DNA of 64,000 nt, from assembly GCF_019396385.1 (NCBI RefSeq), contig NZ_JAHKRN010000013.1:114138-178137 (forward strand), read 5' to 3'. Source of the stretch: Nonomuraea harbinensis (lineage in GTDB: Bacteria; Actinomycetota; Actinomycetes; Streptosporangiales; Streptosporangiaceae). Of the stretch, positions 1-8,686 are shown in pieces (position 1 is the first letter of the stretch; each line of letters begins with the position of its first letter). The notes beneath the pieces are model-generated. The model did no database searches, was not told where the DNA came from, and was given only the letters and a program-made list of their open reading frames with translations. A program made the translations under genes and the position numbers.

Positions 1-418
1 CGAACCGGTCGATGAGCTTCGCCCCGACCTCGGCCATCACCCCGCGGCCGAACTGGGCGGGCCGCCCGGTCACGTTGAACGACGTCTCGACCGTCACGGA
101 CGTGGCGCCGTCGACCGGCGTCAGCCGCGCCTTGACCGTCGCGGCGGCGGTCCCGGAGCCGCGCGCCTCCTTGCCCGAGGCCTGGATGGTGAGCGTGTGG
201 GAGTCCTTGTCGACGTCCTCGAACGCGGCCGAACCCCGATAGGTGACGGTGATCGGTCCGACCTTGACCTTCATCCTGCCCGTGAACTGCTGACCCTCGA
301 CGCTGTCGAGAGCCGCCCCCGGCAGGCACGGGGCCACTCGCTCGACATCCAGCAGGACCGCCCAGGCCTGCTCGATGGGGACCGGGACCGTGAACTCGTG
401 CTCGAACCGCATCGCCAT
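1..418 (-). CDS. coxG: CoxG-like SRPBCC protein (partial, runs off the left edge)
   Basis: The reading frame starts at an ATG at 418 behind a strong GGAAGGAG ribosome site and is still open at base 1, so the C-terminus is missing. The protein opens MAMRFEHEFTVPVP and continues with the IEQAWAVLLDVERVAPCLPGA pattern of the CoxG/SRPBCC hydrophobic-pocket family. In carbon monoxide dehydrogenase systems CoxG helps recruit the enzyme to the membrane. It is the fourth gene of the left-pointing coxS-L-M-G operon, 73 bp behind coxM. Family call is firm; the exact role beside a form II enzyme is inferred. Confidence 0.85.
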   Translation of the reverse strand, partial: MAMRFEHEFTVPVPIEQAWAVLLDVERVAPCLPGAALDSVEGQQFTGRMKVKVGPITVTYRGSAAFEDVDKDSHTLTIQASGKEARGSGTAAATVKARLTPVDGATSVTVETSFNVTGRPAQFGRGVMAEVGAKLIDRF

Positions 419-491
419 CGATTCGCTCCTTCCCGCTGCTGCGAGACTACGTGCCGCGGGGGCGCCCCGGAAGAGGGGCGCCCCCGCCTGA

Positions 492-1346
492 TCAGGGTGC
501 TCCGGCCGCGGTGCGGACCGCCCGGTGCGTCAGCACCCTGGCCAGATGCCGCCGGTAGTCCGGCTGCGCGTGCAGATCGGCGGGCGGCGAGGTGTCCGCC
601 GCCGCCTCCTCGCACGCCTGCCGGAGCCCGTCACCCAGCTCCAGACCCTCCAGCGCGGTCTCGGCCGCCCGTGCCCGCACCGGTGTCGTCCCCATGTTGG
701 TCAGCCCGATCCTGGCCTCCTGGATCGAGCCGTTGGAGCGCCTGACGGCCGCCGCCACGCCGACGATCGCCCACGCCTGAGCGGTGCGGTGGAACTTCTC
801 GTAGTGGAAGCCCCAGCCGTCGCCCAGTTTCGGGATCTTCACGCCCACCAGGACCTCGCCCTGCCGCAGCGACGACTCCAGATAGTCGACGAAGAAGTCG
901 GCCGCCGGGATCTCCCGCTCGCCCTGCGCCGAGCGGGCCACCAGGACGCCCTCCAGCGCCAGCACCACCGCGGGCAGGTCGCCCGCCGGGTCGGCGTGCG
1001 CCAGCGACCCGCCGAACGTGCCCCGGTGCCGGACCGCCGGGTCCGCCACCATGGCGGTCGCCAGCGCGAGCAGCGGGGCGCCCGCGGCCACCACGCCGGA
1101 GCGCATCACCTCGTCGTGCGTGGTCATCGCGCCGATGAACACGTGGTCGCCGCGGTCGTGCACGCCGGCCAGCTCCGGCAGCCGTGCCACGTCGACCAGT
1201 TTCGTCGGGTACGCCAGCCGCAGCCGCAGCAGCGGCAGCAGCGACTGCCCGCCCGCGATCACCTTGGCGTCCTCGTCCGCCGCCAGCTCCTGGCAGGCCT
1301 CCGCCAGCGAGCCGGGGCGCACGTAGTCGAACGATGCCGGGATCAT
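492..1346 (-). CDS. coxM: FAD-binding medium subunit of a xanthine dehydrogenase/CO dehydrogenase-family enzyme
   Basis: 284 aa, beginning MIPASFDYVRPGSL. The PCMH-type FAD fold is shown by AGGQSLLPLLRLRLA near residue 35 and RGTFGGSLAHADPAGD near residue 110, followed by the C-terminal CODH flavoprotein domain. It passes electrons from the iron-sulfur subunit via FAD to an acceptor. Its ATG overlaps the stop codon of coxL as ATGA, indicating translational coupling. Length is normal for the family (about 280-290 aa). Confidence 0.93.
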   Translation of the reverse strand: MIPASFDYVRPGSLAEACQELAADEDAKVIAGGQSLLPLLRLRLAYPTKLVDVARLPELAGVHDRGDHVFIGAMTTHDEVMRSGVVAAGAPLLALATAMVADPAVRHRGTFGGSLAHADPAGDLPAVVLALEGVLVARSAQGEREIPAADFFVDYLESSLRQGEVLVGVKIPKLGDGWGFHYEKFHRTAQAWAIVGVAAAVRRSNGSIQEARIGLTNMGTTPVRARAAETALEGLELGDGLRQACEEAAADTSPPADLHAQPDYRRHLARVLTHRAVRTAAGAP

Positions 1347-3670
1347 GCCCGCCCTCCTTCCAGCGCGCGCCACACCCGCTCGGGCGTGCACGGCATCGGC
1401 ACGTCCCGCACGCCGTGCGGCCGGAGCGCGTCCACGATGGCGTTGACCACCGCGGGCGTCGAGGCGATGGTGCCCGCCTCGCCGACGCCCTTGGCGCCCA
1501 GCGGGTTGCTGGTGGCCGGCGTCTCGGTCCTGTCGGTCACGAAGTCCGGCAGGTCCGCCGCCGACGGCAGCAGGTAGTCGGCCAGCGTGGCGGTGAGCAG
1601 GTTGCCCTCCGCGTCGTAGACGGCCTCCTCGTACAGGGCCTGCCCGATGCCCTGCGCGATGCCGCCGTGCACCTGGCCCTCGACGATCAGCGGGTTGACC
1701 ACCTTCCCCACGTCGTCGACCGCCACGTACGAGCGGATCTTGACGTGTCCGGTCTCCGTGTCCACCTCCACCGCCGTCAGGTGGGTGCCGTGCGGGAAGG
1801 AGTAGTTGACCGGGTCGAACGTGGCGTCCGAGTCCAGCCGGGCCTCCGCCCCCTCGGGCAGGTTGTGCGCGGCGAACGCGGCCAGCGCCAGCTCCTGGAT
1901 CGTCGTCTGGGAGTCGGTGCCCTTCACCTTGAACGCGCCGTCGGCGAAGTCGAGGTCGTCCGGCGAGCACTCCAGGAGGTGCGCGGCCAGCTTGCGTGCC
2001 TTCTCGCGCACCTTCTCGCACGCCTGCAGCACCGCGACCCCGCCGACCACCAGCGAGCGCGAGCCGTAGGTGTCCATGCCCTTGTGCGAGATCGCGGTGT
2101 CGCCGTGCACCACCGTGACGTCCTCGAACGGCACGCCGAGCGCGTCGGCCGCGATCTGGCTCCACGAGGTCACGTGGCCCTGCCCGTGCGGCGACGTGCC
2201 GGTGACGACCTCCACCTTGCCGGTCGGCAGCATCCGCACCGACGCGTGCTCCCAGCCGCCCGCGCCGTAGTTCGCCTCGCCCAGCATCCGCGACGGCGCC
2301 AGCCCGCACATCTCGGTGAACGTGCTGACGCCGATGCCGAGCTGCACCGGGTCGCCACGGTCACGCCGGTCGGCCTGTTCGGCGCGCAGCTTGTCGTAGC
2401 CGAACAACTGCAGCGCCTTGTCGGTCGCCGCCTCGTAGTTCCCGGAGTCGTAGGTCAGGCCCGCGATCGTGGTGTACGGGAACTCCTCGTGCTTGATCCA
2501 GTTGCGCCGCCGCACCTCGATCGGGTCGAGCCGCAGCTCCGCCGCGAGCTCGTCCATGATCCGCTCGATCGCGAACGTGGCCTCGGGACGGCCCGCGCCC
2601 CGGTAGGCGTCCGTCGGCATCTTGGTGGTGAACACGCCCTTGCAGGCGAACTCGTACGCGTCCATCTTGTAGATGCCGTTGAACATGGTCGCGCCGAGCA
2701 TCGGGACGCCCGGGGTGACCAGCATCAGGTACGCGCCCATGTCGGCGAGCAGGTCGACCTGGAGCCCGCGGATGCGGCCGTCGGAGTCGGCCGCGAGCCT
2801 GATGTGCTGGAGCTGGCCGCGCCCCTGGTGGACGGCCAGGTTGCCCTCGGTGCGCGACTCGGCCCACTTGACGGGCTTGCCCAGCTTCCGGCAGAGCAGC
2901 AGGCAGAGCACCTCTTCGGCGGTGACCTGCAGCTTGGTGCCGAACCCGCCGCCGACGTCCGGCGCGATCACGCGGAGCTGGTGCTCGGGGACGCCGGTGA
3001 CCATGGCCAGCATCACCCGCAGCACGTGCGGGATCTGCGTGGACGTCCACATCGTGAACGTGTCGCCGTCGGTGGAGACCAGCACCGCCCTGGGCTCCAT
3101 GGCCGCGCCGATCAGGCGCTGCTGCACGTACGTCCGGTCGATGACCACCGGGGCGTCCCTGAAGGCCGCGTCGAGGTCACCCGAGGTGATCTTGACGGAG
3201 AACGCCTGGTTGCCCGTCTCGTGCACCTTCGGGCTGTCCGGCGAGAGCGCCGTCTCCAGGTCGATCACCGGCGGCAGCGGCTCGTAGTCGACCTCGATCG
3301 CCTCCAGGGCGTCGGCCGCCTTGAACCGGTCGGTGGCGACCACGCAGGCCACGATCTCGCCCGTGTACCGCACCTCCGTCACCGCCATCGGCGGGTGCTC
3401 GGGGATGACGATGTCGTCCGACACCGGCCACGCGCACGGCAGGCTGCCCTGCTCGCCGGCGACGTCCTGGCCGGCGAACACCGCGACCACGCCGGGCAGC
3501 TCGCGCGCCGCCGACACGTCCACCCCGGTGATCCGCGCGTGCGCCATCGGGCTGCGCAGGAAGGCCACGTGCAGCATCCCCGGCTGCTGCAGGTTGTCCG
3601 TCCACCGCGTGCGCCCGGTCAGCAGCCGGGCGTCCTCCTTCCGCCTTCTCGCCTTGCCCACCTCGGTCAT
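1343..3670 (-). CDS. coxL: Molybdopterin-binding large subunit, form II CoxL type
   Basis: 775 aa, normal for the family. It has the Ald_Xan_dh_C N-terminal domain (residues about 15-130) and the Mo-binding domain with DVGGGFGTK, and the conserved C-terminal GAKGVGEAG containing the catalytic glutamate. The active-site loop reads AYRGAGRPE, the form II signature, and not the AYXCSFR loop of true form I CO dehydrogenases, whose cysteine binds copper. CO oxidation is therefore unproven; form II enzymes may hydroxylate other substrates. ATGA overlaps on both sides tie it to coxS and coxM. Confidence 0.93.
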   Translation of the reverse strand: MTEVGKARRRKEDARLLTGRTRWTDNLQQPGMLHVAFLRSPMAHARITGVDVSAARELPGVVAVFAGQDVAGEQGSLPCAWPVSDDIVIPEHPPMAVTEVRYTGEIVACVVATDRFKAADALEAIEVDYEPLPPVIDLETALSPDSPKVHETGNQAFSVKITSGDLDAAFRDAPVVIDRTYVQQRLIGAAMEPRAVLVSTDGDTFTMWTSTQIPHVLRVMLAMVTGVPEHQLRVIAPDVGGGFGTKLQVTAEEVLCLLLCRKLGKPVKWAESRTEGNLAVHQGRGQLQHIRLAADSDGRIRGLQVDLLADMGAYLMLVTPGVPMLGATMFNGIYKMDAYEFACKGVFTTKMPTDAYRGAGRPEATFAIERIMDELAAELRLDPIEVRRRNWIKHEEFPYTTIAGLTYDSGNYEAATDKALQLFGYDKLRAEQADRRDRGDPVQLGIGVSTFTEMCGLAPSRMLGEANYGAGGWEHASVRMLPTGKVEVVTGTSPHGQGHVTSWSQIAADALGVPFEDVTVVHGDTAISHKGMDTYGSRSLVVGGVAVLQACEKVREKARKLAAHLLECSPDDLDFADGAFKVKGTDSQTTIQELALAAFAAHNLPEGAEARLDSDATFDPVNYSFPHGTHLTAVEVDTETGHVKIRSYVAVDDVGKVVNPLIVEGQVHGGIAQGIGQALYEEAVYDAEGNLLTATLADYLLPSAADLPDFVTDRTETPATSNPLGAKGVGEAGTIASTPAVVNAIVDALRPHGVRDVPMPCTPERVWRALEGGRA

Positions 3671-4149
3671 GACGACTTCACCGCCTGACCCATCTCCTGG
3701 GCGCCCCGTTTCACCGCTCTGACGATGTTGCAGTAGCCGGTGCACCGGCAGAGGTTGCCTTCGAGCCCTTCCCTGATGGCCTCCTCCGACGGGTCCGGAG
3801 TGTCTCTCACCAGGTCGATCGCGGCCATGACCATGCCTGGCGTGCAGAATCCGCACTGCAGCGCGTGTTCCTCGTGGAAGGCCCGCTGCATCGGGTGCAG
3901 CGACCCGTTCGCGGCCAGGCCCTCGATGGTGACGATGTCGGAGCCGTCGGCCTGCACCGCGAGCACCGAGCAGCTCTTGACGGTCTTGCCGTCGAGCATC
4001 ACGGTGCAGGCGCCGCAGTTGCTGGTGTCGCAGCCGGCGGGGGTGCCGGTCTTGCCCAGCCGTTCTCTTAGTAGGTGAACGAGAAGAAGTCGCGGTTCGA
4101 CGTCCTCCTCGTAGGCGATTCCGTCCACTTTGACGGATATCCGGGGCAT
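3667..4149 (-). CDS. coxS: [2Fe-2S] small subunit of the molybdenum hydroxylase
   Basis: 160 aa. Start is ATG 4149, giving [10 protein letters not shown], preceded by GAGGGAGGACGT; the frame stays open upstream but the extension lacks family similarity. The N-terminal plant-type ferredoxin domain carries CDTSNCGAC plus a later Cys (KSC), and the C-terminal helical cluster carries CGFC and CRCTGYC, so all eight iron-sulfur cysteines are present. First gene of the operon. The S-L-M order is typical of form II clusters, whereas form I clusters are usually M-S-L. Confidence 0.94.
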   Translation of the reverse strand: MPRISVKVDGIAYEEDVEPRLLLVHLLRERLGKTGTPAGCDTSNCGACTVMLDGKTVKSCSVLAVQADGSDIVTIEGLAANGSLHPMQRAFHEEHALQCGFCTPGMVMAAIDLVRDTPDPSEEAIREGLEGNLCRCTGYCNIVRAVKRGAQEMGQAVKSS

Positions 4150-4192
4150 ACGTCCTCCCTCACAGGAGCAGGGGAAAGGCGGACAAGGCCAA

Positions 4193-4221
4193 CGTATGCC
4201 CGTGTTTGTCTCGGTAGTCAA
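4193..4221 (-). promoter_or_regulatory. Probable sigma-70 promoter of the cox-like operon
   Basis: Reading the minus strand, a -35 box TTGACT (4221-4216) is separated by 17 bp from a -10 box CATACG (4198-4193). The predicted start lies near 4186, leaving a leader of about 37 nt to the coxS ATG at 4149. The -35 lies just outside the stop of the convergently oriented-free upstream gene (4225), so the operon has its own promoter. Inferred from sequence match only. Confidence 0.5.
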
Positions 4222-4224
4222 GGG

Positions 4225-4428
4225 TTACTTACCACGAATAACCCTCGCCAGGATCGCCACCAGCCCCGCGAAGCCCAGGCCCGTCACCAGCACCGGCAAC
4301 AGGACCAGCGGATCCGTGATCGACCGCGTCATGATCAGGATGCCCAGCACGACGAACAGGGTCCCGCTCAGCAGCGCCATCCAGTCGGTCCTGTGCAGGC
4401 GCCGCGGCCGGTCGACGTCACGCGGCAC
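4225..4428 (-). CDS. Small two-helix membrane protein, unknown function
   Basis: 67 aa, GTG start at 4428 overlapping the last 11 bases of the upstream PspC-domain gene. Two hydrophobic segments (about residues 16-33 and 38-62) are separated by a short TRSITDP turn, with a basic N-terminus (RPRRLHR). Its overlap makes it part of the PspC-domain transcription unit, so a role in membrane stress sensing is possible, but I do not recognise the family. Confidence 0.75.
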   Translation of the reverse strand: MPRDVDRPRRLHRTDWMALLSGTLFVVLGILIMTRSITDPLVLLPVLVTGLGFAGLVAILARVIRGK

Positions 4429-6580
4429 GCCGCACCTCCAGGTCTCCGACGCCGCCCCGGATGTGCAGCACGATCGTGGCCGGCTCGCCCTCGGGCGCGA
4501 CCTCCGGCTCCATCACCCTGTCCAGCTGGACCTCCAGGCCGCCCCGGAGCGACTGGTCGACCTGGATGTCGCCGACCTTGTTGGTCGCGTGCACCTCCAC
4601 CCGCGCGTCGGGCGGCACCACCACGTCCAGCGTCCCCACCGAGACCGCGGCCCGCACCTCGACCGTCGACCCCGGCTTCAGCGCGAGCTTCGACAGGTCC
4701 AGCTCGCCGTCTCCCACGCCCACGTCGAACACCTGGCGCGTCTCCTCCACGGTGAGGGGCTGCCACACGGCCGACCCCACCTTCGCCGGGAGCCCGCCGA
4801 ACATCAGCCCGACGCCGATCAGCAGCGCCACCGTGGTGCCCGCGGCCACCAGCCCGGCGCCCTTGCCCCACCAGGCGGCGATCAGCAGCCCGGCCCCGAT
4901 GGTGACGAGCACCGCGCCGCCGACGATCGTGGGCTGCACGCCCGAAGGCGATGCCGCCTGCACGGCCACGAGGATCCCTCCAATGATGGTTGCCAGCAGG
5001 ATGGTGATGGCGCCGATGAACGACTTCGGCCGTTTCTGCCGCTTCGGCAGCGGCACCCCGTACAGCGCGGGGTCGTACGGCGAGTAACCTCCGCCGCGCT
5101 TGGCCGGGTCCAGCGGCTGGTACGGCCCGTGCGGCGCGAACGGCTCCCCGTACGAGCCGTACCGGGTCTCCCGGTGCTTGGCGAGCGGCCGGTATGCGGG
5201 CATCTCCCGCGTCTCACCCGCCGCGAACACCGACTCCTCCTGCACCCCGTACGACCGAACCCGCTCCCCCTCGGCCCCTTCGCCGGTCGCGGATTCGGCC
5301 CTGAAACCGGCCCCGGACCCGGTCCTGGAACCCATCCCGGACCCGATCCCGGCCCCTTCCTCGGTCCCGGACCCGGACCCGATCCCGGCCCCTTCGTCGG
5401 TCCCGGTCCCGGCCTTGTCGCCGGTCCTCGTACCGGTCTGATCGGCACTTTCGCCCGTACCGGCCTCCGCTCGGAAGCCCGCCCCCGCCGGCTCCTCACC
5501 CGGGGCACCGTGCCGCGGCAGCTCAACCGCGGGCTGCGCCACCGTCTCGTCGCCCCGGTCCGCCTGCGCCCGGTCGCCCTCGGCGGCCGTCTCCGCCCCC
5601 GCGTCGGGGGAAGCAGCGGCGTGTGCGGCTGCGGCGGGCGGCGCGGTTGCCTCGTCTCGCCCCGTTTCAGGCCGGCCGTCCTGTGCGGCCACGTTGGGTG
5701 GAATGTTCGTGGGCGTCGCCGCCTCGTCCCTCCCCGTTTCGGGCTGGTCGTCCTGCGTGGGCGATTCCGCCGCGTCGGGTGAGACGCCCGTGGGCGTCGC
5801 CGCCTGGGCCTGCCCCGCTTCGGTCAGGCCGTCGGTCGTCTCGTCCTGGTTCGGTTCCGTACGGTGGGGGGTCTTCGGTGAGACGTGGGCGTGGACCGCG
5901 CTGGGTCCGGCGTCGGTGAGGGGGACGGCGCGAGGGCCCTTGCCGGGCTCGGCCGCCGGGTGGGACGCGTCCTCCCACGTACCGGACTCGTCCGTACGGG
6001 GCTGGTCTGAGAGCGGGGGGCCTCCCGCGCGGGGCCCCGGCGGGCGGTGACCCATCGGGGGAGTCGCCTGCGCGTACGGAGGCACGCGGGGGGTTTCCTG
6101 GTATCCGTCCAGGTCCATCGCCCGGGGCCGCCGGTTGAGGCGTTCGGGCATCGAGCGCACCAGCCCCAGCAGGTCGACCCCGTGCGCGTGCGCCGCCAGC
6201 AGCGCGACGGCCAGGAACAGCCCCGCCACCAGAGTCCCGGTGTCCAGCCACACGGTCGACAGGTTGATGCCCAGCCCGAGCGCCAGCACCGCCGTCAGCA
6301 GCGCCATCACCGTGTCGGCGTCGAAGTCGCGGTGGGTCCACTGCTCGATGAGCCCCGGCCGCCCACTGGGCTCCTTCATCAGCAGAAAAGCCGCGATGTA
6401 CAGAAACAGCCCGATACCGGACCCGAACAGCAGGATCACGAACCCCACGCGGAACACCACGGGGTCGATGCCGGTGTGCCTGCCGAGCCCGGCGCACACC
6501 CCCATGAGGAATCGTCCCTCGCTGCTGCGGCGCAGCACGCTGGGGGGCGCGGCCGGTTCCCTGGGCGGTGCTTCTGTCAT
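4418..6580 (-). CDS. PspC-domain membrane protein with long disordered linker and LiaF-like toastrack domain
   Basis: 720 aa; start ATG 6580 (MTEAPPREPAAPP) just before the PspC domain. Order: PspC domain with helices (about residues 15-75), two more hydrophobic segments (about 90-135), a Pro/Gly/Glu/Thr-rich low-complexity stretch of roughly 370 residues, three hydrophobic segments (about 525-610), then a C-terminal domain with regular GVGDGELDLSKL, SVGTLDVVVP and GVGDLEV repeats resembling the toastrack of LiaF-type proteins. It is divergent from a PspC histidine kinase and LuxR regulator, so it is likely the membrane partner or negative regulator of that system. The linker length is unusual. 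Confidence 0.85.
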   Translation of the reverse strand: MTEAPPREPAAPPSVLRRSSEGRFLMGVCAGLGRHTGIDPVVFRVGFVILLFGSGIGLFLYIAAFLLMKEPSGRPGLIEQWTHRDFDADTVMALLTAVLALGLGINLSTVWLDTGTLVAGLFLAVALLAAHAHGVDLLGLVRSMPERLNRRPRAMDLDGYQETPRVPPYAQATPPMGHRPPGPRAGGPPLSDQPRTDESGTWEDASHPAAEPGKGPRAVPLTDAGPSAVHAHVSPKTPHRTEPNQDETTDGLTEAGQAQAATPTGVSPDAAESPTQDDQPETGRDEAATPTNIPPNVAAQDGRPETGRDEATAPPAAAAHAAASPDAGAETAAEGDRAQADRGDETVAQPAVELPRHGAPGEEPAGAGFRAEAGTGESADQTGTRTGDKAGTGTDEGAGIGSGSGTEEGAGIGSGMGSRTGSGAGFRAESATGEGAEGERVRSYGVQEESVFAAGETREMPAYRPLAKHRETRYGSYGEPFAPHGPYQPLDPAKRGGGYSPYDPALYGVPLPKRQKRPKSFIGAITILLATIIGGILVAVQAASPSGVQPTIVGGAVLVTIGAGLLIAAWWGKGAGLVAAGTTVALLIGVGLMFGGLPAKVGSAVWQPLTVEETRQVFDVGVGDGELDLSKLALKPGSTVEVRAAVSVGTLDVVVPPDARVEVHATNKVGDIQVDQSLRGGLEVQLDRVMEPEVAPEGEPATIVLHIRGGVGDLEVRRAA
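5336..5401. repeat. Imperfect 30-bp direct repeat in the PspC-protein linker
   Basis: Two 30-bp copies (5336-5365 and 5372-5401) differ at one base. They encode on the minus strand the repeated EEGAGIGSG / DEGAGIGSG peptide of the low-complexity linker. The spacing is 36 bp, so the reading frame is kept. This suggests linker growth by in-frame tandem duplication. Confidence 0.8.
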
Positions 6581-6692
6581 GGAACCATCGTGACCCACCC
6601 CCAAGGGGGCACGCATCGGGGAGACCCCTGACCCGACCCGGGGGTTGTTCCCTGATGCCCCCAACGCTGCGACATGTGACGATGGCGGTGTT

Positions 6693-7901
6693 ATGACAGA
6701 CCAGAAGACACTCGCCGAGCCCGAGACCAGCGGGCCGTACCGCCGCATGATGCGCCCCATGGAGGGCCGGCTCGTCGGCGGCGTCGCGCAGGGCCTGGCC
6801 GCGCAGCTCAAGCTCGACCCCGTCGTGATCAGGCTGGTGTTCGTGCTGCTCAGCGTGGTCGGCGGGGTCGGCGGTGTGGCGTACGCGGTGCTGTGGATGA
6901 TCACGCCGCGCGAGCCGTACAGGGGAGAGCCGCCCGCCCGCGACTGGAGCCAGCTCGCCGCGTTCACGGCGATCGGGGTGGCGCTGCTCGCGTTCGGGTT
7001 CCTGACGGGAGCCTCGCGGGGCGGCATCGGCATGCTGCCGTTCGCGGTGGGCGGCATCGGCGGGCTGATCCTGTGGCAGCAGGCCGATCCCGACCGCCGC
7101 AAGAACTGGGTGAGCGGCGCGACCAAGAGCATCAGGAAGAACCGGGTGCGCACGCTCCTCGGCGTGATGCTCGTGGTGGCGGGCGGGATCGGCTTCCTGG
7201 TGGTCGAGGGCCAGCTCCAGGAGGCGGGCCAGGGCCTGCTGTTCACCGCGGTCGTGGTCGGCGGGCTGGCGGTCATCGCCGCCCCGTGGCTGGCCGGCCT
7301 GTGGAAGGAGCTCCAGCTCGAACGGCGCGAGCGCATCCGTCAGGAGGAGCGCGCCGAGGTCGCCGCGATGGTGCACGACTCCGTCCTGCACACGTTGACG
7401 CTCATCCAGCGCGTCGCGCACGACTCGCGCGAGGTCACCCGCCTGGCCCGCTCCCAGGAGCGCGAGCTGCGCAACTGGCTCTACCAGCCGGCCCAGGACG
7501 CCGACGCCACCCTCGCCGCCGCCGTACGGCGCATCGCGGCCGAGGAGGAGGACGCGCACGGCGTGCCGATCGAGGTGGTCTGCGTCGGCGACATCGACCT
7601 CGACTCCGGCGGCAGGCTCGGGGCCATGCTCAAGGCGGCCCGGCAGTCGATGGTCAACGCCGCGAAATACTCTGAGAGTCCGTCCATTTCCGTGTACGCG
7701 GAAGTAGAGGGTGAAGAGGTCACGATTTTCGTGAAGGATCGGGGCAAGGGGTTCGACCTCGACGCGGTGCCGGTCGACAGGATGGGGATCAGGGAGTCCA
7801 TCATCGGAAGGATGGAACGTCACGGCGGCGCCGCCAGGGTGCGTACCGAGCCTGGCGAGGGCACTGAAGTGATGCTGACGATGAAGGTGGAAAAGCAATG
7901 A
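6693..7901 (+). CDS. PspC-domain sensor histidine kinase
   Basis: 402 aa from ATG 6693 (MTDQKTLAEPE). The N-terminal PspC domain (about residues 20-75, with RLVGGVAQGLAAQL) is followed by four or five membrane helices, a HisKA_3-type dimerisation helix with phosphoacceptor His228 in MVHDSVLHTL, and a HATPase domain with the N box around SMVNAAKYSE and G box DRGKGFDL. The ATGA overlap with the following response regulator shows a two-component operon. The PspC domain recurs in the divergent gene, pointing to shared envelope sensing like LiaFSR/Psp systems. A frame extension to 6645 exists but lacks similarity. Confidence 0.93.
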   Translation: MTDQKTLAEPETSGPYRRMMRPMEGRLVGGVAQGLAAQLKLDPVVIRLVFVLLSVVGGVGGVAYAVLWMITPREPYRGEPPARDWSQLAAFTAIGVALLAFGFLTGASRGGIGMLPFAVGGIGGLILWQQADPDRRKNWVSGATKSIRKNRVRTLLGVMLVVAGGIGFLVVEGQLQEAGQGLLFTAVVVGGLAVIAAPWLAGLWKELQLERRERIRQEERAEVAAMVHDSVLHTLTLIQRVAHDSREVTRLARSQERELRNWLYQPAQDADATLAAAVRRIAAEEEDAHGVPIEVVCVGDIDLDSGGRLGAMLKAARQSMVNAAKYSESPSISVYAEVEGEEVTIFVKDRGKGFDLDAVPVDRMGIRESIIGRMERHGGAARVRTEPGEGTEVMLTMKVEKQ

Positions 7902-8530
7902 CGCGGGTGCTGATCGTGGACGACCACCGGCTCTTCCGCTCCGGCGTGCGGGCCGAGCTGGGCGACTCGATCGAGGTCGTGGGCGAGGCGGAGGACGTCG
8001 ACTCGGCGGTCAAGGCCATCGCCGAGCTGCAGCCGGACGTCGTCCTGCTCGACGTCCACATGCCCGGCGGCGGCGGCCAGGAGGTGCTGCGCCGCGTGCT
8101 CGGCGCCGGCTCCCAGGTGCGCTTCCTCGCCCTGTCGGTGTCGGACGCGGCCGAGGACGTGATCGGCGTCATCCGCGGCGGCGCCCGCGGCTACGTCACC
8201 AAGAACATCAGCGGCAAGGAGCTGACCGACGCCATCAGCCGGGTCGCCGACGGGGACGCGGTCTTCTCGCCGCGTCTGGCCGGCTTCGTCCTCGACGCCT
8301 TCGCCTCCTCCGAGGCGCCTCCGATCGACCCCGAGCTCGACTCGCTGACGCAGCGCGAGCGCGAGGTGCTGCGGCTGATCGCCCGCGGTTACGCGTACAA
8401 GGAGATCGCCAAGGAGCTGTTCATCTCGGTCAAGACGGTGGAGACCCACGTCTCGTCGGTGCTGCGCAAGCTCCAGCTCTCCAACCGCCACGAGCTCTCC
8501 CGCTGGGCCACCGCCCGCCGCCTCGTCTGA
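7898..8530 (+). CDS. LuxR-family response regulator
   Basis: 210 aa. Receiver domain residues 1-120 with phosphoacceptor Asp52 in VLLDVHMPGGGG and Lys in GYVTKNISGKEL; the C-terminal LuxR/NarL helix-turn-helix spans about 145-205 (LTQREREVLRLIARG through KTVETHVSSVLRKL). Its ATG overlaps the kinase stop (ATGA), so it is the cognate partner of the PspC kinase. Targets are unknown; the divergent PspC-toastrack gene is an obvious candidate. Confidence 0.95.
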   Translation: MTRVLIVDDHRLFRSGVRAELGDSIEVVGEAEDVDSAVKAIAELQPDVVLLDVHMPGGGGQEVLRRVLGAGSQVRFLALSVSDAAEDVIGVIRGGARGYVTKNISGKELTDAISRVADGDAVFSPRLAGFVLDAFASSEAPPIDPELDSLTQREREVLRLIARGYAYKEIAKELFISVKTVETHVSSVLRKLQLSNRHELSRWATARRLV

Positions 8531-8686
8531 CCGCCGGGGAGAAAGTCGTCCATGAACGACTCCGGCTGGGCGTGGGCGGGGCTGGCGGCACGGGGAAGTC
8601 GGGGCGTGGGCGCCTTGCCTCAGCCCAGGACGAAGGCTGGGCGTGGTGGGGTGGTCTAACAGGGGACGGCGTGCGACATTCCAGGT

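Noticed and set aside
1184..3688. A very long plus-strand open frame opposite the cox genes
   Set aside because: It is the antisense shadow of coxL/coxM in very high-GC DNA; rich in Arg/His/Val with no motifs or ribosome site, while the minus strand has all active-site motifs.
5281..5440. Short GC repeats that could suggest a CRISPR-like array
   Set aside because: They are in-frame coding repeats of the PspC-protein linker with no unique spacers and no cas genes.
5667..7898. A 743-codon minus-strand frame across the PspC kinase
   Set aside because: Shadow of the kinase and part of the PspC gene in another frame; arginine/alanine-rich with no domain.
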